Below, in pieces: positions 1 to 11,177 of a stretch of 64,000 nucleotides of DNA (within the stretch, counting starts at the first letter, position 1; the number at the start of each line of letters is the position of its first letter). The notes under the pieces are model-generated. The model ran no database searches. It was not told where the DNA came from and worked only from the letters and a program-made list of their open reading frames with translations. Made by a program: the position numbers and the translations under genes. The stretch covers positions 54,057,501-54,121,500 of the forward strand of contig CM075652.1 of the NCBI GenBank assembly GCA_037953625.1. The letters are read 5' to 3'. This DNA is from Crotalaria pallida. Taxonomy: Eukaryota > Streptophyta > Magnoliopsida > Fabales > Fabaceae.

Positions 1-1593
1 AACCAGAGAGTTTGTAATCGATTATGTGAACTTGGCTAATCCATTACTTTTTGAATAAGAGTAATCGATTACCTGGATCAAGTAATCGATTATCAATGTT
101 GCATCATACATTTTCCTGAGGCAGAGTAATCGATTGCGACCTTGAAGTAATCGATTACATGATGCTGCATCATACAAAAACCAGAGGCTCAGTAATCGAT
201 TATATGAGTTGCATCATATAATGAACAGGGGTGAAGTAATCAATTAAATTCTATGTTGTAATCGATTACTGGTTTTTTAAAAGAATTTCAAAGTTTCTAT
301 TTTTAAAGGGATAATCGATTACCTCCCTGAAGTAATCGATTACCTCAAGCTTTATTGAAAAGTGTGTCAGAATCATTTTGATTTATTTCCAGATTTGTTT
401 TTATATAATTGATTCTAATTTATTTTTAAAATTCGAATTTGATTTTATTTTTGAAATATTTTCTTATTTGTTTTAAATCAAATCCTTGATTTATATTCTT
501 AAATCTTTTTGATTTGTTTTTGATTTTAAAACTTTTTGCAAAATCATATTTTATCTTATTCTAATTTCAAATTGATTTTGATTTGTTGTTTTAAATATTT
601 TTTTATTTAACAAAGTTTTTCTTTTAAAAAGGAAATCACTCACTCCAACAAGTTTTAGAGAGAACTGATCTGAACTTCACTCACGCTTTTTCTCTTCTAC
701 TCCATCAACTTCTGGTTTTCACGCTCATACATATTTGAAGAACTAAACCTTGTTTTGGCCTTGTAACTACCTTATCAAGACTTCATTATCATAGTACTTC
801 ATTGTTGTATCTGTGTTATCTAGAACACATAATTGTTAGAATGACCTTATATTGTCGTATCTCCACTATTAAGAGTGCACGATAGTTGTTGTACCCAATC
901 ATCGTAACCAGTGTTATAAAGGGGTGTGTGACCCTTAGAGACTAGGGACTGAATCTCCTAGTTTGAACGTGCGGCGTTCGTGTTTGTAGGGTGAGGAACC
1001 CTTGTGTTGGGTAGTGCTAGACGAACGGTGGGGCACCTAGTAGTTAGGCTATCCTGAAAATCTAGGAAGGGTCTTCCTAGTTGTTTGTTGAGGTCCCTAG
1101 CGAAAGGATGTTCCTAGTAGCTTGCAGGGCGCTCTGGTTGTATTTGGGGATGCGGGGGCGTCTTCGGTTTATTGAGAGAAAAGCTCAAGCGGGTCGCTTG
1201 GGGACTGAATGTAGGCTGCTTTGCCAAACCAATATAAAACTTCCTGGTGCAATCTCTTCTATCCCTATCTCTTTTATATTACGTTGTTATACTTATTTGT
1301 TGTGCATCATAACATCTATTTTTGTAATAATCTATTTTAAGTGAATTTAAAATAATAAGCACGATAACGGTTTTCGTTGTTCTTATTTTAATTCGTATCC
1401 GCGCATATTAGTTTTCATAATAGTATTAATATTATTCTCTTCCGCGCAATCGCTTTTCAACGATATATTGTTTTCCGCTGCAAAATCTCTTTAAGTTTGT
1501 TGAAAACAATTTGAAACCAATATTTTCAATGATTTTGTAAACACCCAATTCACCCCGCCCCCCCCTCTTGGGTGACGGCTGCCAATCCTAACA
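1..1593 (+). mobile_element. Sirevirus-like LTR, plus orientation, cut by window edge
   Basis: The segment ends in a C-rich box (about 1553-1565) followed by CCAATCCTAACA. This matches the C-run plus CA end seen in the other Sirevirus-like LTRs of the window (13709-13752, 25999-26048). The first 360 bases hold at least eight exact TAATCGATTA palindromes plus mutated ones. No primer binding site follows 1593, so it is either a solo LTR or the 3' LTR of an element lying to the left. The left end is outside the window, so length and target duplication cannot be checked. The 87-codon ORF at 1081-1344 resembles nothing I know and I treat it as chance. Confidence 0.7.
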
Positions 1594-3051
1594 CTTGGTT
1601 TGACCGTTCGTTAGAGACCTCAAGAATATCACTCAAGGGTTCCTCACCCTACACAATACAAGAATTCGACCCTTCACACCTAGGGAGACACTCCCTACAA
1701 CTAAGGTTTGATACAAGAGATTGGTGCAAGTGATTACAATATTTTGAAAACCTTATTTTAGAAATCCAAACAAATCATGAAGATTGAAAAACATAAATCC
1801 AAGATATGATTTTCAAATAATAAAAAGGTATATTTTCAAAAACTGAATCAAAGACATAAATTCAAAAATGCATCAGAATCAATTAGGTAAAAACAAATCT
1901 GGAAAGAGCTCTGATTGATTCTAACACGAATTTCAAAAAATTAAAAAGTAATCGATTACTTTAGCCAATGTAACCGACTACAAGTTTTCAGGCATTTTAA
2001 GAAATTCAACTTTTTGAAAAAGTAATCGGTTACCAAAGCCTAAGTAATCGATTACGAACCTTCCGGAAAAACACTGATGTAGATTTTGAAAGGTAATCGA
2101 TTATCACAAACCAAATAATCGATTACAAGATTTCAGGAAAATTGACAAAAATCACAAACATAAAATAATCGATTATCCAACCATATGTAATTGATTACAA
2201 TCTTTCAGGTCGTCAACATTTTGAAGTAATCGATTAGTAAAGATCAGGAAATCCATTACAAACTCTCAATTAGGTAAAACAAAAATCTGGAAAGAGCTCT
2301 TATTGATTCTAACACGAATTTCAAAAAATTAAAAAGTAATCGATTACTTTAGCCAAAGTAACCGACTACAGGTTTTCAGGCATTTTAAGAAATTCAACTT
2401 TTTGAAAAAGTAATCGATTACCAAAGCCTAAGTAATCGATTATGAACCTTCCGGAAAAACACTGATGTAGATTTTGAAAGGTAATCGATTATCACAGACC
2501 AAATAATCGATTACAAGGTTTTAGGAAAATTGACAAAAATCACAAACATAAAATAATCAATTATCCAACCATAAGTAATCGATTACAATCTTTCAGGTCG
2601 TCAAAATTTTGAAGTAATCGATTAGTAAAGATCAGGTAATCCATTACAAACTCTCAGGTTACACATCTGAAGCTCAGTAATCGATTAGCCAACTAAAGTA
2701 ATCGATTACTTTTGCTTAATTTGACAAAATTGATTTTCATAAACATAGATTGTAACCAGAGATTTTCACAAATATATTTTCTCAAAAATACAGATGAAAA
2801 CATTTTAAGAAAACTTTGAAAAACTTTTCCTTCTCTTTGAAATAACACTTTGGCCTTATATTTAAATTGATAATCTCATTACCTTACATGATAACCTAGG
2901 GGAAGGGAAAAACAACTTGAGCCTTCATTTGCTTGATCTTGGAGCAAGACTTGTGAGAGCTTGTTTGAGTTGATTGACTTTGTTTGTAATCATCAAAACC
3001 TTTCTTTGAATGGAACTTGAAGTCCTTGGGAAAGTTTGACTTCTACCAACA
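1594..3051 (-). mobile_element. Sirevirus-like LTR, minus orientation, truncated
   Basis: Read on the minus strand it starts TGTTGGTAGAAGTC at 3051 and then carries about sixteen TAATCGATTA-type palindromes. Several stretches correspond to the plus-strand LTR at 1-1593, for example GGGTGAGGAACCCTTG and CCAGATTTGTTTT. It is therefore a diverged copy of the same family in inverse orientation. Its 3' end is lost at 1593/1594, where the plus-strand LTR begins, so the two are joined tail to tail. At 3052 the sequence changes abruptly into hAT transposase remnant. Confidence 0.65.
1881..2655. repeat. 387-bp direct tandem duplication inside the LTR
   Basis: The unit starting AATTAGGTAAAA at 1881 recurs at 2268 and runs to about 2655. 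The two copies keep the same order of palindromes and differ by scattered substitutions, several of them inside the palindromes (for example GTAATCGGTTAC in copy 1 against GTAATCGATTAC in copy 2). It looks like a unit duplication within the LTR, not an insertion. Confidence 0.85.
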
Positions 3052-4282
3052 AGGCCCCATGGCTTTGAGACAATAAAGTACATCACTCCAAAATTAAGGG
3101 TGACATTACAATCTCAAATGCCCTTTTTCCATTAGGGCCTTTGGATGCCTTAGAATTCCTCCACTCATCTTAATAAAACATCTTACTAAGGTTTTCTTTT
3201 TTGTTCCTTCAACCTTTACAACATGAGAAAGTTGGTAGCAAATCTTACGACTCCAGCTCTAAACGATTCGGTTTTCTTAGTGAAATTTCTTGTTGTCTTC
3301 AATACCAATGTGTGGTTGAATGAAGCTTACCAAACCAGAACCAGATTGTATTGCCATTTTGATTCTTTCAAGTTTTCCAATGCCTTTTAGCATTAAGTCC
3401 ATAATGTACAGCACATGGAGTCCAATAGAGATGACATCTTCATACTTGCAAAATTTTACCTATAAGGATGAAACTAAATAAATTTTAGCAACAAACAAAC
3501 GAATAAGTTTCAGCAAGGAACATGCTAATAAATTTCAAGTAGCAAACTAATATTTAATCTGCCATCACATAGTTAATACCGTTGTGGGACAATTTGCACC
3601 ACAAGTTCTTCTTCAATCTCATATATAAAAGAGTCCAGGAGTTCAGTTTCCTTGTCTACTATCTTCATGTAGCTAGAAGCATCAACACTCTTTATAACCA
3701 TAGTCCCAAGTGGACAATTTTCCATGAAGTTAACGAGTGTCCTACCCTTTCTATCCGTCCATGCACCCGAAATGATTAAAGAGCCTAAGATTGCACACTC
3801 TAATATGTGTCCCTTCAACAACTCCTTTGTGAGCTGGATCAGACTTCCTTTTGCAATAATGGAACCCTCAACTCCTAATGGCTTGGAAGCTTTAAGTGCA
3901 CACCATAATTAGCTACAGCCTCCACCATCAATTTGAAGCTATTATCATGCACAAAATTAAAAGGAATTCCACACTTGTAAAAGAATCTTGTTATGAACTG
4001 AACCGTTTTTGCTCTTGCTTCTTTATTGATAGCCTCATTTACACTTCATTGCTTTGGAGCTTTACGGTAATGCAAGCCCATTAGGCTCGTCATTGATTTT
4101 GCTCCTTTGGTACTCTTGCATCCAACCGTCATGTCATAAATTCTTCCACTTTTTCTTCAGCATCAAAATGTTCATTAAACTCACCAAAAACTGCCCTTTT
4201 GTCAGCTTTTTTTTTCTTAACAACAACATTTAGCCTGCACATCCCCTGTCACTCCCATTTGGTGTTTGTTGGATTTGGCTAT
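3052..4282 (-). pseudogene. hAT-family transposase remnant (DUF659 region)
   Basis: Conceptual translation of the minus strand in shifting frames gives a plant hAT transposase. Recognisable pieces are a segment like RFFYKCGIPFNF (about 3990), the DUF659 core with WTDRKGRTLVNF and GTMVIKSVDASSYMK (3573-3780), the region like HYMDLMLKGIGKLERIKMA (about 3370-3430), and a stretch like KMFYKDEWRNSKASKG (about 3150). Several stops and frameshifts break the frame, so it is dead. The C-terminal dimerisation domain would lie left of 3052, where an LTR begins. The N-terminal BED finger region continues at 10304 beyond the inserted gag-only element. Confidence 0.8.
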
Positions 4283-5969
4283 TGTAAGAACTACAATCGG
4301 TGGGTGAAATAACTTGGAGACACTAGGAGAACACCTAGAAGGGGGGGTTGAATAGGTGTTAGAGAAACCTTGAAAGATTTTCGAAAGAAACAAATCGAAA
4401 CAATTAAAACAAAATGATTTTTACAAAAATGTATTGATTAATCGATTAACTTCAGTATTAATCGATTAATGCTGAAGCTTACTTTCAAACTAATCGATTA
4501 ACTAAGGTCTAATCGATTAATGCCGAAAGCAACTTAAAAATTAATCGATTAACAATCAACTTAATAGATTAATCTAAACAGTATCTGAAAAATCACTTTT
4601 CAATCAAATACGAAAATCAATCAATTAACACATAAGATCAGAGATATAGCGGAATTGATTAATACCAATATTCTTATTGATTACCTAGGTTATGAAAATG
4701 ATTTTCCCCAAATCATTTTGCACAATTAAGATTCAATTCAATCAATTATGAAAATCAATCTTTTCTAGGTTTTCAACCAAGAACAAATGAAATGACTTGA
4801 ATGTAAAGAGTTAAGAGTCTAGAGATACGACACAGTGATTTATCCTAGTTCACTTTCATCCACTTGAAAGCTACATCCAGTCCCCTCTTCAACCAAGAGA
4901 GATTCTTCACTATGAGGAATTAGAGTTCTCAAATTACAAGTAAATGCCTCTCAAGACTCCCTTCTTGATAGCCTACAAGAGATACCACACCCTTGCCTTG
5001 CAATCCTATTGAATCTAATCTAACCTCTTCTCTTGCTTGTTGATATCCCCACAACAAGTCTTCCAATTGCTTGATGATGCCTCACACCAAGACTTCCACT
5101 TGCTTGTTATCACAACAAGACTTCCAATTGCTTGTTAACACAACAAGACTTCCAAATGCTTGTTTGCTTGATTCACAACCAAGACTTCCTTTGTTGTAGA
5201 TAGCTTGCCTTCTTTGCAATGATTACAACTCAAATAAAAAACAAAATAACAATCCTATGAATCTCTTTCAATAGCTATGAAAATATCAACATAAGAGATT
5301 CAAAGATTCTTGATCAAAGAAAGTAAAAGTTTAAAGCTTTGATCTATGAAAGTGAGAGAGAATAGTGTGGCTTGATCTTAGTAAAAAAAAATGTATGAAA
5401 ATAATCCTTTTTTTTATCTCAATGATTAGGAAAAGGTTTATATAGAATACCCAAAAGTTAGAAAACAATAGAAATTGATTTTGCCTTGAAAAGCTTATTT
5501 TAAAAACTGATTCTACACGTGTTAATCGATTAACACATGGCTTAATCGATTAACCACTGTAACATGTGTGTTAATCGATTAACCCTAACACATTAATCGA
5601 TTAGTCACTGCTAAATTCAATTAAAAACTTGTTTTCTCAAAACTAAACCTTTCCTTTCAAACCTTTAAGCCATCTATTGATTTTAGGTTAATTGAATAAT
5701 CAAATTATGATATAATCATGACCTTGATAGAGATTCACTACCCTCTAATGACTCTACCCAAACTCATTAGTAAAAAAGACTTGAGAGGCTAAAGATATTA
5801 CAATAAAACACAAACTAAGTCTTCATGAGCTTGCTCTCTCTTCATCAATGTTGAGTGTTGATTGTTTGTTGAACTTCTTCAAACTTCAAGCTTGATCAAA
5901 CCATTTGTAGCTTGTTCAAAACCTTTGTCAACCTTTGTCATTATCAAAACCTTCTCACTGGATCTAACA
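4283..5969 (-). repeat. 3' LTR of the gag-only element
   Basis: This 1687-bp LTR starts TGTTAGATC and ends TTACA on the minus strand. It carries a run of about nine TTAATCGATTAA-type palindromes in two groups (4437-4560 and 5520-5610) and a C-run (plus-strand G-run at 4343-4350) near the U5 end. It also contains a short-repeat zone at 5010-5200 with CAACAAGACTTCCA-type units. Confidence 0.93.
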
Positions 5970-5983
5970 ATCTCCCCGTTTTT
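5970..5983 (-). other. Polypurine tract next to the 3' LTR
   Basis: Minus strand reads AAAACGGGGAGATT directly before the 3' LTR, the plus-strand DNA priming site. Further polypurine-like runs (AAAAGGGGGAGA at about 6255, AGGGGGAGA at about 6207) lie upstream, as in the full-length element. Confidence 0.8.
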
Positions 5984-6032
5984 GAAAATGACAAACCATG
6001 TTTTGAATTTGTTTGAAGTTCTTTGAAGTTGT

Positions 6033-6149
6033 TGATACTTGAACCATTTTAGCACTTGGTGAGATTCTTGATACTTGAACCATTTTAGCACTTTGATGAG
6101 ATTGAGATTCTTGATACTTGAACCATTTTAGCACTTGGTGAGATTCTTG
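6033..6149. repeat. Three copies of a 37-43 bp tandem repeat
   Basis: Units starting GATACTTGAACCATTTTAGC begin at 6033, 6070 and 6113, just inside the 3' LTR of the gag-only element. Confidence 0.85.
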
Positions 6150-6293
6150 CTCCCCCTCAATAAATGCTTTTGACATTTGAAATCAAATTGAGATAAGCGT
6201 GATTCTCCCCCTATCTTCAACAACTTTGCTCAACCTATATAGAAACAAACAAAACAACCTCTTCTCCCCCTTTTGGCATTATCAAAAAGTAAT

Positions 6294-6680
6294 ATATACC
6301 AATTAAAATATAAAATTCTAAGCCAAAATAAGAGATAGTCAATGATCATTTCTTCACAACATTGATACCAATTGTATTTAATTAATCAAGTAATCAATGA
6401 TATCAAATATAAAACTAAAGATCTATACTTTGAAATGTGATACCAATTGGAGAGAAATATAACAATGAAACATAATACCAATTATAACTAGAAAGTCATC
6501 ATATCACTTAACAAAGTAAGATATCAATTGTAAAGAAATATCACAATAATCACAATAGCATGATAAACATCTAATGATCACATAATGATACCAATTGAGA
6601 TTATAAAGAAGTAATACCAATTGTAAAAACAGTGCCAATTGTGAAAATCCAACAATATCAATTGTACCAATTTGTAGGAC
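6294..6680. repeat. Cluster of nine ATACCAATTG motifs resembling the PBS junction
   Basis: GATACCAATTGTA (6364-6376) is identical to the 13 bases spanning the PBS/LTR junction (8608-8620). Close variants occur at about 6296, 6439, 6474, 6520, 6587, 6613, 6632 and 6654. On the element's sense strand each reads CAATTGGTATC. The stretch encodes nothing recognisable. Confidence 0.8.
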
Positions 6681-6929
6681 TTCGTTTGAGAATTGAAGAA
6701 GTAAATCAAAGAATAACACTTGTAGGTTCTTTGCTCTTCAATCACACCTACAAAACAATCATGCTTTGCCTTTTGGTATCCAAATGGTTTTGGATCCATT
6801 TTTGTTAGTTAAGGGACTCTCACCCTTCTTAACCCAAACAAAATTTCCTATAGGTATACCATGCACTTTAATATAACACACATTTGAAGTATGTCCATGA
6901 GTGCCACAATAGAAACATGTTGGTGCATT

Positions 6930-8546
6930 TTAAAAATCAACTTTAGACAAATCAACAACATTTCTATGAGACTTACTCTTAGCATTAGTATAACCCAAAC
7001 CAAACTTGTTTGAATTTTCTCTTTGAAAATTTAACAATGTGCGCAATCTAATATCACAAGTGGTGAAACTTGCAAGCTTATTTTTCAAAATAGCATTTTC
7101 ATCTTTAAGCAACTTGCAATTCTCACAATCAACCACAATATTCAATCTACTAGCACAATCACAAGAAGAACTAGCATAAATGAGATCAAGAGTTTCATTT
7201 TGAAGATTAAGCTCATCAACTTGTTTTTGAAGTTCTAAAATCTCTTGTTGATGTTTCAAAATGAGCTTCTTCCTTTCAATGTTTTTCAAAGCTAGTTTCT
7301 TAAGATGTTCATGCATTTCTTCATAAGCATTATATAAAATTTCATATTTGGAAGAAATTTCGGATTTAGTTTCACTTACATCGCTTTCGTCGCTTTGTTC
7401 ACTTGATTCATCATTTGAAATTTCCTCTTCATTTACTAGAGCTATCAAATTTAGACAAGCGGCTTCTTCATCATCCGAAGAACTATTTGATGTGCTTTTC
7501 TTGTCTTCTTCATCATCACTATTCCAAACTATGTATGCCCTTTTGTGTTTTACATTTTTATTCTCTTTCTCCTTCTTCTTGAGATACTTAGAGCATGCAC
7601 ACTTGAGATGACCGGGCTTTCCACATTCATGACAAACTACTCCTTCTTTTGTTGTCTTGGTCTTGTAGTGTGGGGAATTCTTCTCTTTACTTTTGTCTTT
7701 GTTCAACCTTCCTTTTCTCCTTAGAAGCTTATTAAATTTTCTTAGTAGAAGTTTCATCTCTTCTTCATCAATGTCTGAATCGGAATCTTCATTATCATCA
7801 TCGGAACTCTCTTCCTTTTGATATGACCTTTGAGCTTTAAGAGCGATTCCTTTTCTTTCTTTGTTCTTGTCCGATTCTTCATGCAAATGCAAACGTTCAA
7901 GCTCCATTTCATGTTCTTGAAGCTTTCCGAAAAGTGTTGCTAAGTCCATGGTGTCCAAGTCCTTTGATTCAACAATTGCGGTAACCTTAGGTTGCCATTC
8001 CCTGCTTAGACATCTTAAAACTTTGTTAACAAGTTCACAATTCAAGAAAGTTTTTCCAAGAGCAATGAGATGATTAACAATATGTGTAAAACGTTTTTTC
8101 ATAATACATATAGATTCATTAGGCAACATACGAAACAATTCATATTCATGCATCAAAGAATTTAATCTAGCACCCCTAACTTCACTAGTGCCTTCATGTG
8201 TGACTTGCAAGGTGTCCCACATTTCTTTGGCATTAAGACATTGGGAGACTCTAAAGAACTCATCATAAGATAGAGAGGAGGTGATGATATTCTTAGATTT
8301 TAAATCATATTGAATTTTCTTTTTATCATCATCGGTCCACTTATCTTTGGGGGTTAGTTTAGATACACCTTCTACTTGAGATGAGGGAATATGAGGACCA
8401 TTCTCAATGGCTTCCCAAATGTTCATGTCTATGGCTTCTATAAAAATTCTCATCCTAACTTTCCAATAAGCATAACCCTCTCCACCAAACATAGGAGGAC
8501 GGCTAATTGAAGCACCTTCACCACCAAAGGGATTCGTAGAACCCAT
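6930..8546 (-). CDS. gag: Gag polyprotein, ends at a premature stop
   Basis: This 538-codon ORF starts at MGSTNPFGGEGAS, a start shared with the intact Sirevirus gag at 13823. Residues about 25-230 form the UBN2/DUF4219-like capsid region (GEGYAYWKVRM, AKEMWDTLQVTHEG, WQPKVTAI). A CCHC zinc knuckle (CHECGKPGHLKCAC) sits near residue 310, and acidic serine-rich and coiled-coil segments follow. Translation stops at TAA (6932-6930). The same frame stays open for 57 more codons to TGA at 6759 and would encode a second CCHC knuckle (CFYCGTHGHTSNVC), as found in the intact element. The stop thus removes the second knuckle. The product would form particles and bind RNA; whether the shortened form works is unknown. 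Confidence 0.88.
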   Translation of the reverse strand: MGSTNPFGGEGASISRPPMFGGEGYAYWKVRMRIFIEAIDMNIWEAIENGPHIPSSQVEGVSKLTPKDKWTDDDKKKIQYDLKSKNIITSSLSYDEFFRVSQCLNAKEMWDTLQVTHEGTSEVRGARLNSLMHEYELFRMLPNESICIMKKRFTHIVNHLIALGKTFLNCELVNKVLRCLSREWQPKVTAIVESKDLDTMDLATLFGKLQEHEMELERLHLHEESDKNKERKGIALKAQRSYQKEESSDDDNEDSDSDIDEEEMKLLLRKFNKLLRRKGRLNKDKSKEKNSPHYKTKTTKEGVVCHECGKPGHLKCACSKYLKKKEKENKNVKHKRAYIVWNSDDEEDKKSTSNSSSDDEEAACLNLIALVNEEEISNDESSEQSDESDVSETKSEISSKYEILYNAYEEMHEHLKKLALKNIERKKLILKHQQEILELQKQVDELNLQNETLDLIYASSSCDCASRLNIVVDCENCKLLKDENAILKNKLASFTTCDIRLRTLLNFQRENSNKFGLGYTNAKSKSHRNVVDLSKVDF

Positions 8547-8602
8547 TGTAGTTTCCTCAAGGATCTTAACGAAAAAGCTCTATGCTCGTGTCTTTCGACC
8601 GA

Positions 8603-8614
8603 GCTCTGATACCA
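8603..8614 (-). other. Primer binding site (Met-tRNA type)
   Basis: Minus strand reads TGGTATCAGAGC, complementary to the 3' end of initiator Met-tRNA and standard for Ty1/copia Sireviruses. It lies two bases inside the 5' LTR. Confidence 0.93.
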
Positions 8615-8616
8615 AT

Positions 8617-10303
8617 TGTAATAACTACAATCGGTGGGTGAAATAACTTGGAGACACTAGGAGAACACCTAGAAGGGGGGGTTGAATAGGTGTTAGAGAA
8701 ACCTTGAAAGATTTTCGAAAGAAACAAATCGAAACAATTAAAACAAAATGATTTTTACAAAAATGTATTGATTAATCGATTAACTTCAGTATTAATCGAT
8801 TAATGCCGAAGCTTACTTTCAAACTAATCGATTAACTAAGGTACTAATCGATTAATGCCGAAAGCAACTTAAAAATTAATCGATTAACAATCAACTTAAT
8901 CGATTAATCTGAACAGTATCTGAAAAATCACTTTTCAATCAAATACGAAAATCAATCAATTAACACATAAGATCAGAGATAAAGCGGAATTGATTAATAC
9001 CAATATTCTTATTGATTACCTAGGTTATGAAAATGATTTTCCCCAAATCAATTTGCACAATTAAGATTCAATTCAATCAATTATGAAAATCAATCTTTTC
9101 TAGGTTTTCAACCAAGAACAAATGAAATGACTTGAATGTAAAGAGTTAAGAGTTTAGAGATACGACACAGTGATTTATCCTGGTTCACTTTCATCCACTT
9201 GAAAGCTACATCCAGTCCCCACTTCAACCAAGAGAGATTCTTCACTATGAGGAATTAGAGTTCTCAAATTACAAGTAAATGCCTCTCAAGACTCCCTTCT
9301 TGATAGCCTACAAGAGATACCACACCCTTGCCTTGCAATCCTATTGAATCTAATCTAACCTCTTCTCTTGCTTGTTGATATCCCCACAACAAGTCTTCCA
9401 ATTGCTTGATGATGCCTCACACCAAGACTTCCACTTGCTTGTTATCACAACAAGACTTCCAATTGCTTGTTAACACAACAAGACTTCCAAATGCTTGTTT
9501 GCTTGATTCACAACCAAGACTTCCTTTGTTGTAGATAGCTTGCCTTCTTTGCAATGATTACAACTCAAATAAAAAACAAAATAACAATCCTATGAATCTC
9601 TTTCAATAGCTATGAAAATATCAACATAAGAGATTCAAAGATTCTTGATCAAAGAATGTAAAAGTTAAAAGCTTTGATCTATGAAAGTGAGAGAGAATAG
9701 TGTGGCTTGATCTTAGTAAAAAAATGTATGAAAATAATCCTTTTTTTTTATCACAATGATTAGGAAAAGGTTTATATAGAATACCCAAAAGTTAGAAAAC
9801 AATAGAAATTGATTTTGCCTTGAAAAGCTTATTTTAAAAACTGATTCTACACGTGTTAATCGATTAACACATGGCTTAATCGATTAACCACTGTAACATG
9901 TGTGTTAATCGATTAACCCTAACACATTAATCGATTAGTCACTGCTAAATTCAATTAAAAACTTGTTTTCTCAAAACTAAACCTTTCCTTTCAAACCTTT
10001 AAGCCACCTATTGATTTTAGGTTAATTGAATAATCAAATTATGATATAATCATGACCTTGATAGAGATTCACTACCCTCTAATGACTCTACCCAAACTCA
10101 TTAATAAAAAAGACTTGAGAGGCTAAAGATATTACAATAAAACACAAACTAAGTCTTCATGAGCTTGCTCTCTCTTCATCAATGTTGAGTGTTGATTGTT
10201 TGTTGAACTTCTTCAAACTTCAAGCTTGATCAAACCATTTGTAGCTTGTTCAAAACCTTTGTCAATCTTTGTCATTATCAAAACCTTCTCACTAGATCTA
10301 ACA
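8617..10303 (-). repeat. 5' LTR of the gag-only element
   Basis: It has the same length and layout as the copy at 4283-5969, with about 18 substitutions and a few one- or two-base length changes by eye. The palindromes lie at 8770-8910 and 9855-9945. It begins with TG at 10303 (minus strand) and ends with CA at 8617, two bases before the primer binding site. Confidence 0.93.
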
Positions 10304-10460
10304 GTTATCTCACCAGGGCAAAAATTGAAAGTGACACTCTTTCTGTTGTTAATGTCTTTCATATGGTTCCAGTGTCATGCCATATCAACATTGTTGCCTG
10401 TGGATCTTTGTAAAGAAACATCGCTTTGAGGAGTGAATGTGGGTATGACCATGTCTATGG
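10304..10460 (-). pseudogene. hAT transposase N-terminal part (BED finger region)
   Basis: The minus-strand translation contains NNRKSVTFNFCPGEI. It reads across the insertion point of the gag-only element into AKSNKHQMGVTGDVQA (4282 leftwards), the spacing expected of a hAT BED-type zinc finger. This supports the view that 3052-4282 and 10304-10460 were one gene before the insertion. Confidence 0.55.
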
Positions 10461-11177
10461 AAAGAAGAAGGATCGTGTAAAGGGGTAGAGTTTACAAGGT
10501 TTGGGTGAGAGGAGGGAGGTTCAGGTTCACGTGATATGAGGGATGTTTGTGTGAGGTTTTTAGTGGTTCACGTAAGAAGGAGGAGGGAGCTTCATGTAAC
10601 ATTTTGACTTTTGAGTTAGAGAAATCAGGGTTCATGGAGGGGAAGAAGTTAAATTAGAGGGGAAGAAGCTGGATTAGGGTTCTGATGAGGGAGGTTCTAT
10701 TGGCATGCCTTATTTGGCTGGACGGGTAAGTAAAAGGCCCAAAATAAGGGTAATACAGGTTTCCCAAATTAAATTAAGGGCAAAATCGACATTGTGAGTT
10801 TTAAAATTAGGGTTCTTCATCCCTGAACCTGCATCAGAGCAGCCGCAGCAACTGCGATTTTCGACATTGAAGTGTTGCTTCGTTCCTACTATAGACGCAA
10901 TGGCTGATCGCTCTACTCCTCGACGTGCCGTCAAGTTAAGGTGCCAATAGCGAAGGCTTCGCTGCTATCGCATGCTATAGCGTTATGATTAATTACATAG
11001 GTTTATATAAGTTTATATTTTGTGTGTCTACTGCTATTAGATTCAAAGAACTATTTTCTAGATAAAAACTTCTACAATGAAGACTATTTTACATGCATGG
11101 AATTTCTTTAAGTGACAAACCTATCACTGGTGTTTCCATTAGTTTTGTTTTTAATTAAACACTTATTAATTACTATT
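10461..11177. other. Non-coding, probably 5' flank of the hAT remnant
   Basis: I see no convincing gene. Around 10940-10990 the GC-containing inverted repeats AGCGAAGGCTTCGCT and GCTATCGCATGCTATAGC resemble subterminal sequence of plant hAT elements. This could be the old 5' end of the transposon, but I cannot fix a terminus. The 74-codon minus-strand ORF at 10710-10934 is probably chance. Confidence 0.35.

Larger units (their letters stand above)
4283..10303 (-). mobile_element. Gag-only Sirevirus-like LTR retrotransposon (TR-GAG type)
   Basis: Two 1687-bp LTRs (4283-5969 and 8617-10303) bound a 2.6-kb internal region. On the minus strand this region has a Met-tRNA primer binding site, one gag gene and a polypurine tract, but no protease, integrase, reverse transcriptase or RNase H. 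The flanking 5-mers are GCTAT (4278-4282) and GTTAT (10304-10308), a probable target duplication with one changed base. By eye I count about 18 substitutions between the LTRs, roughly 1%. The gag reading continues only to just before where pol should begin, so the pol region was deleted cleanly. Gag-only elements with complete LTRs have been described in plants as TR-GAG elements; movement would need pol proteins in trans. Confidence 0.9.
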
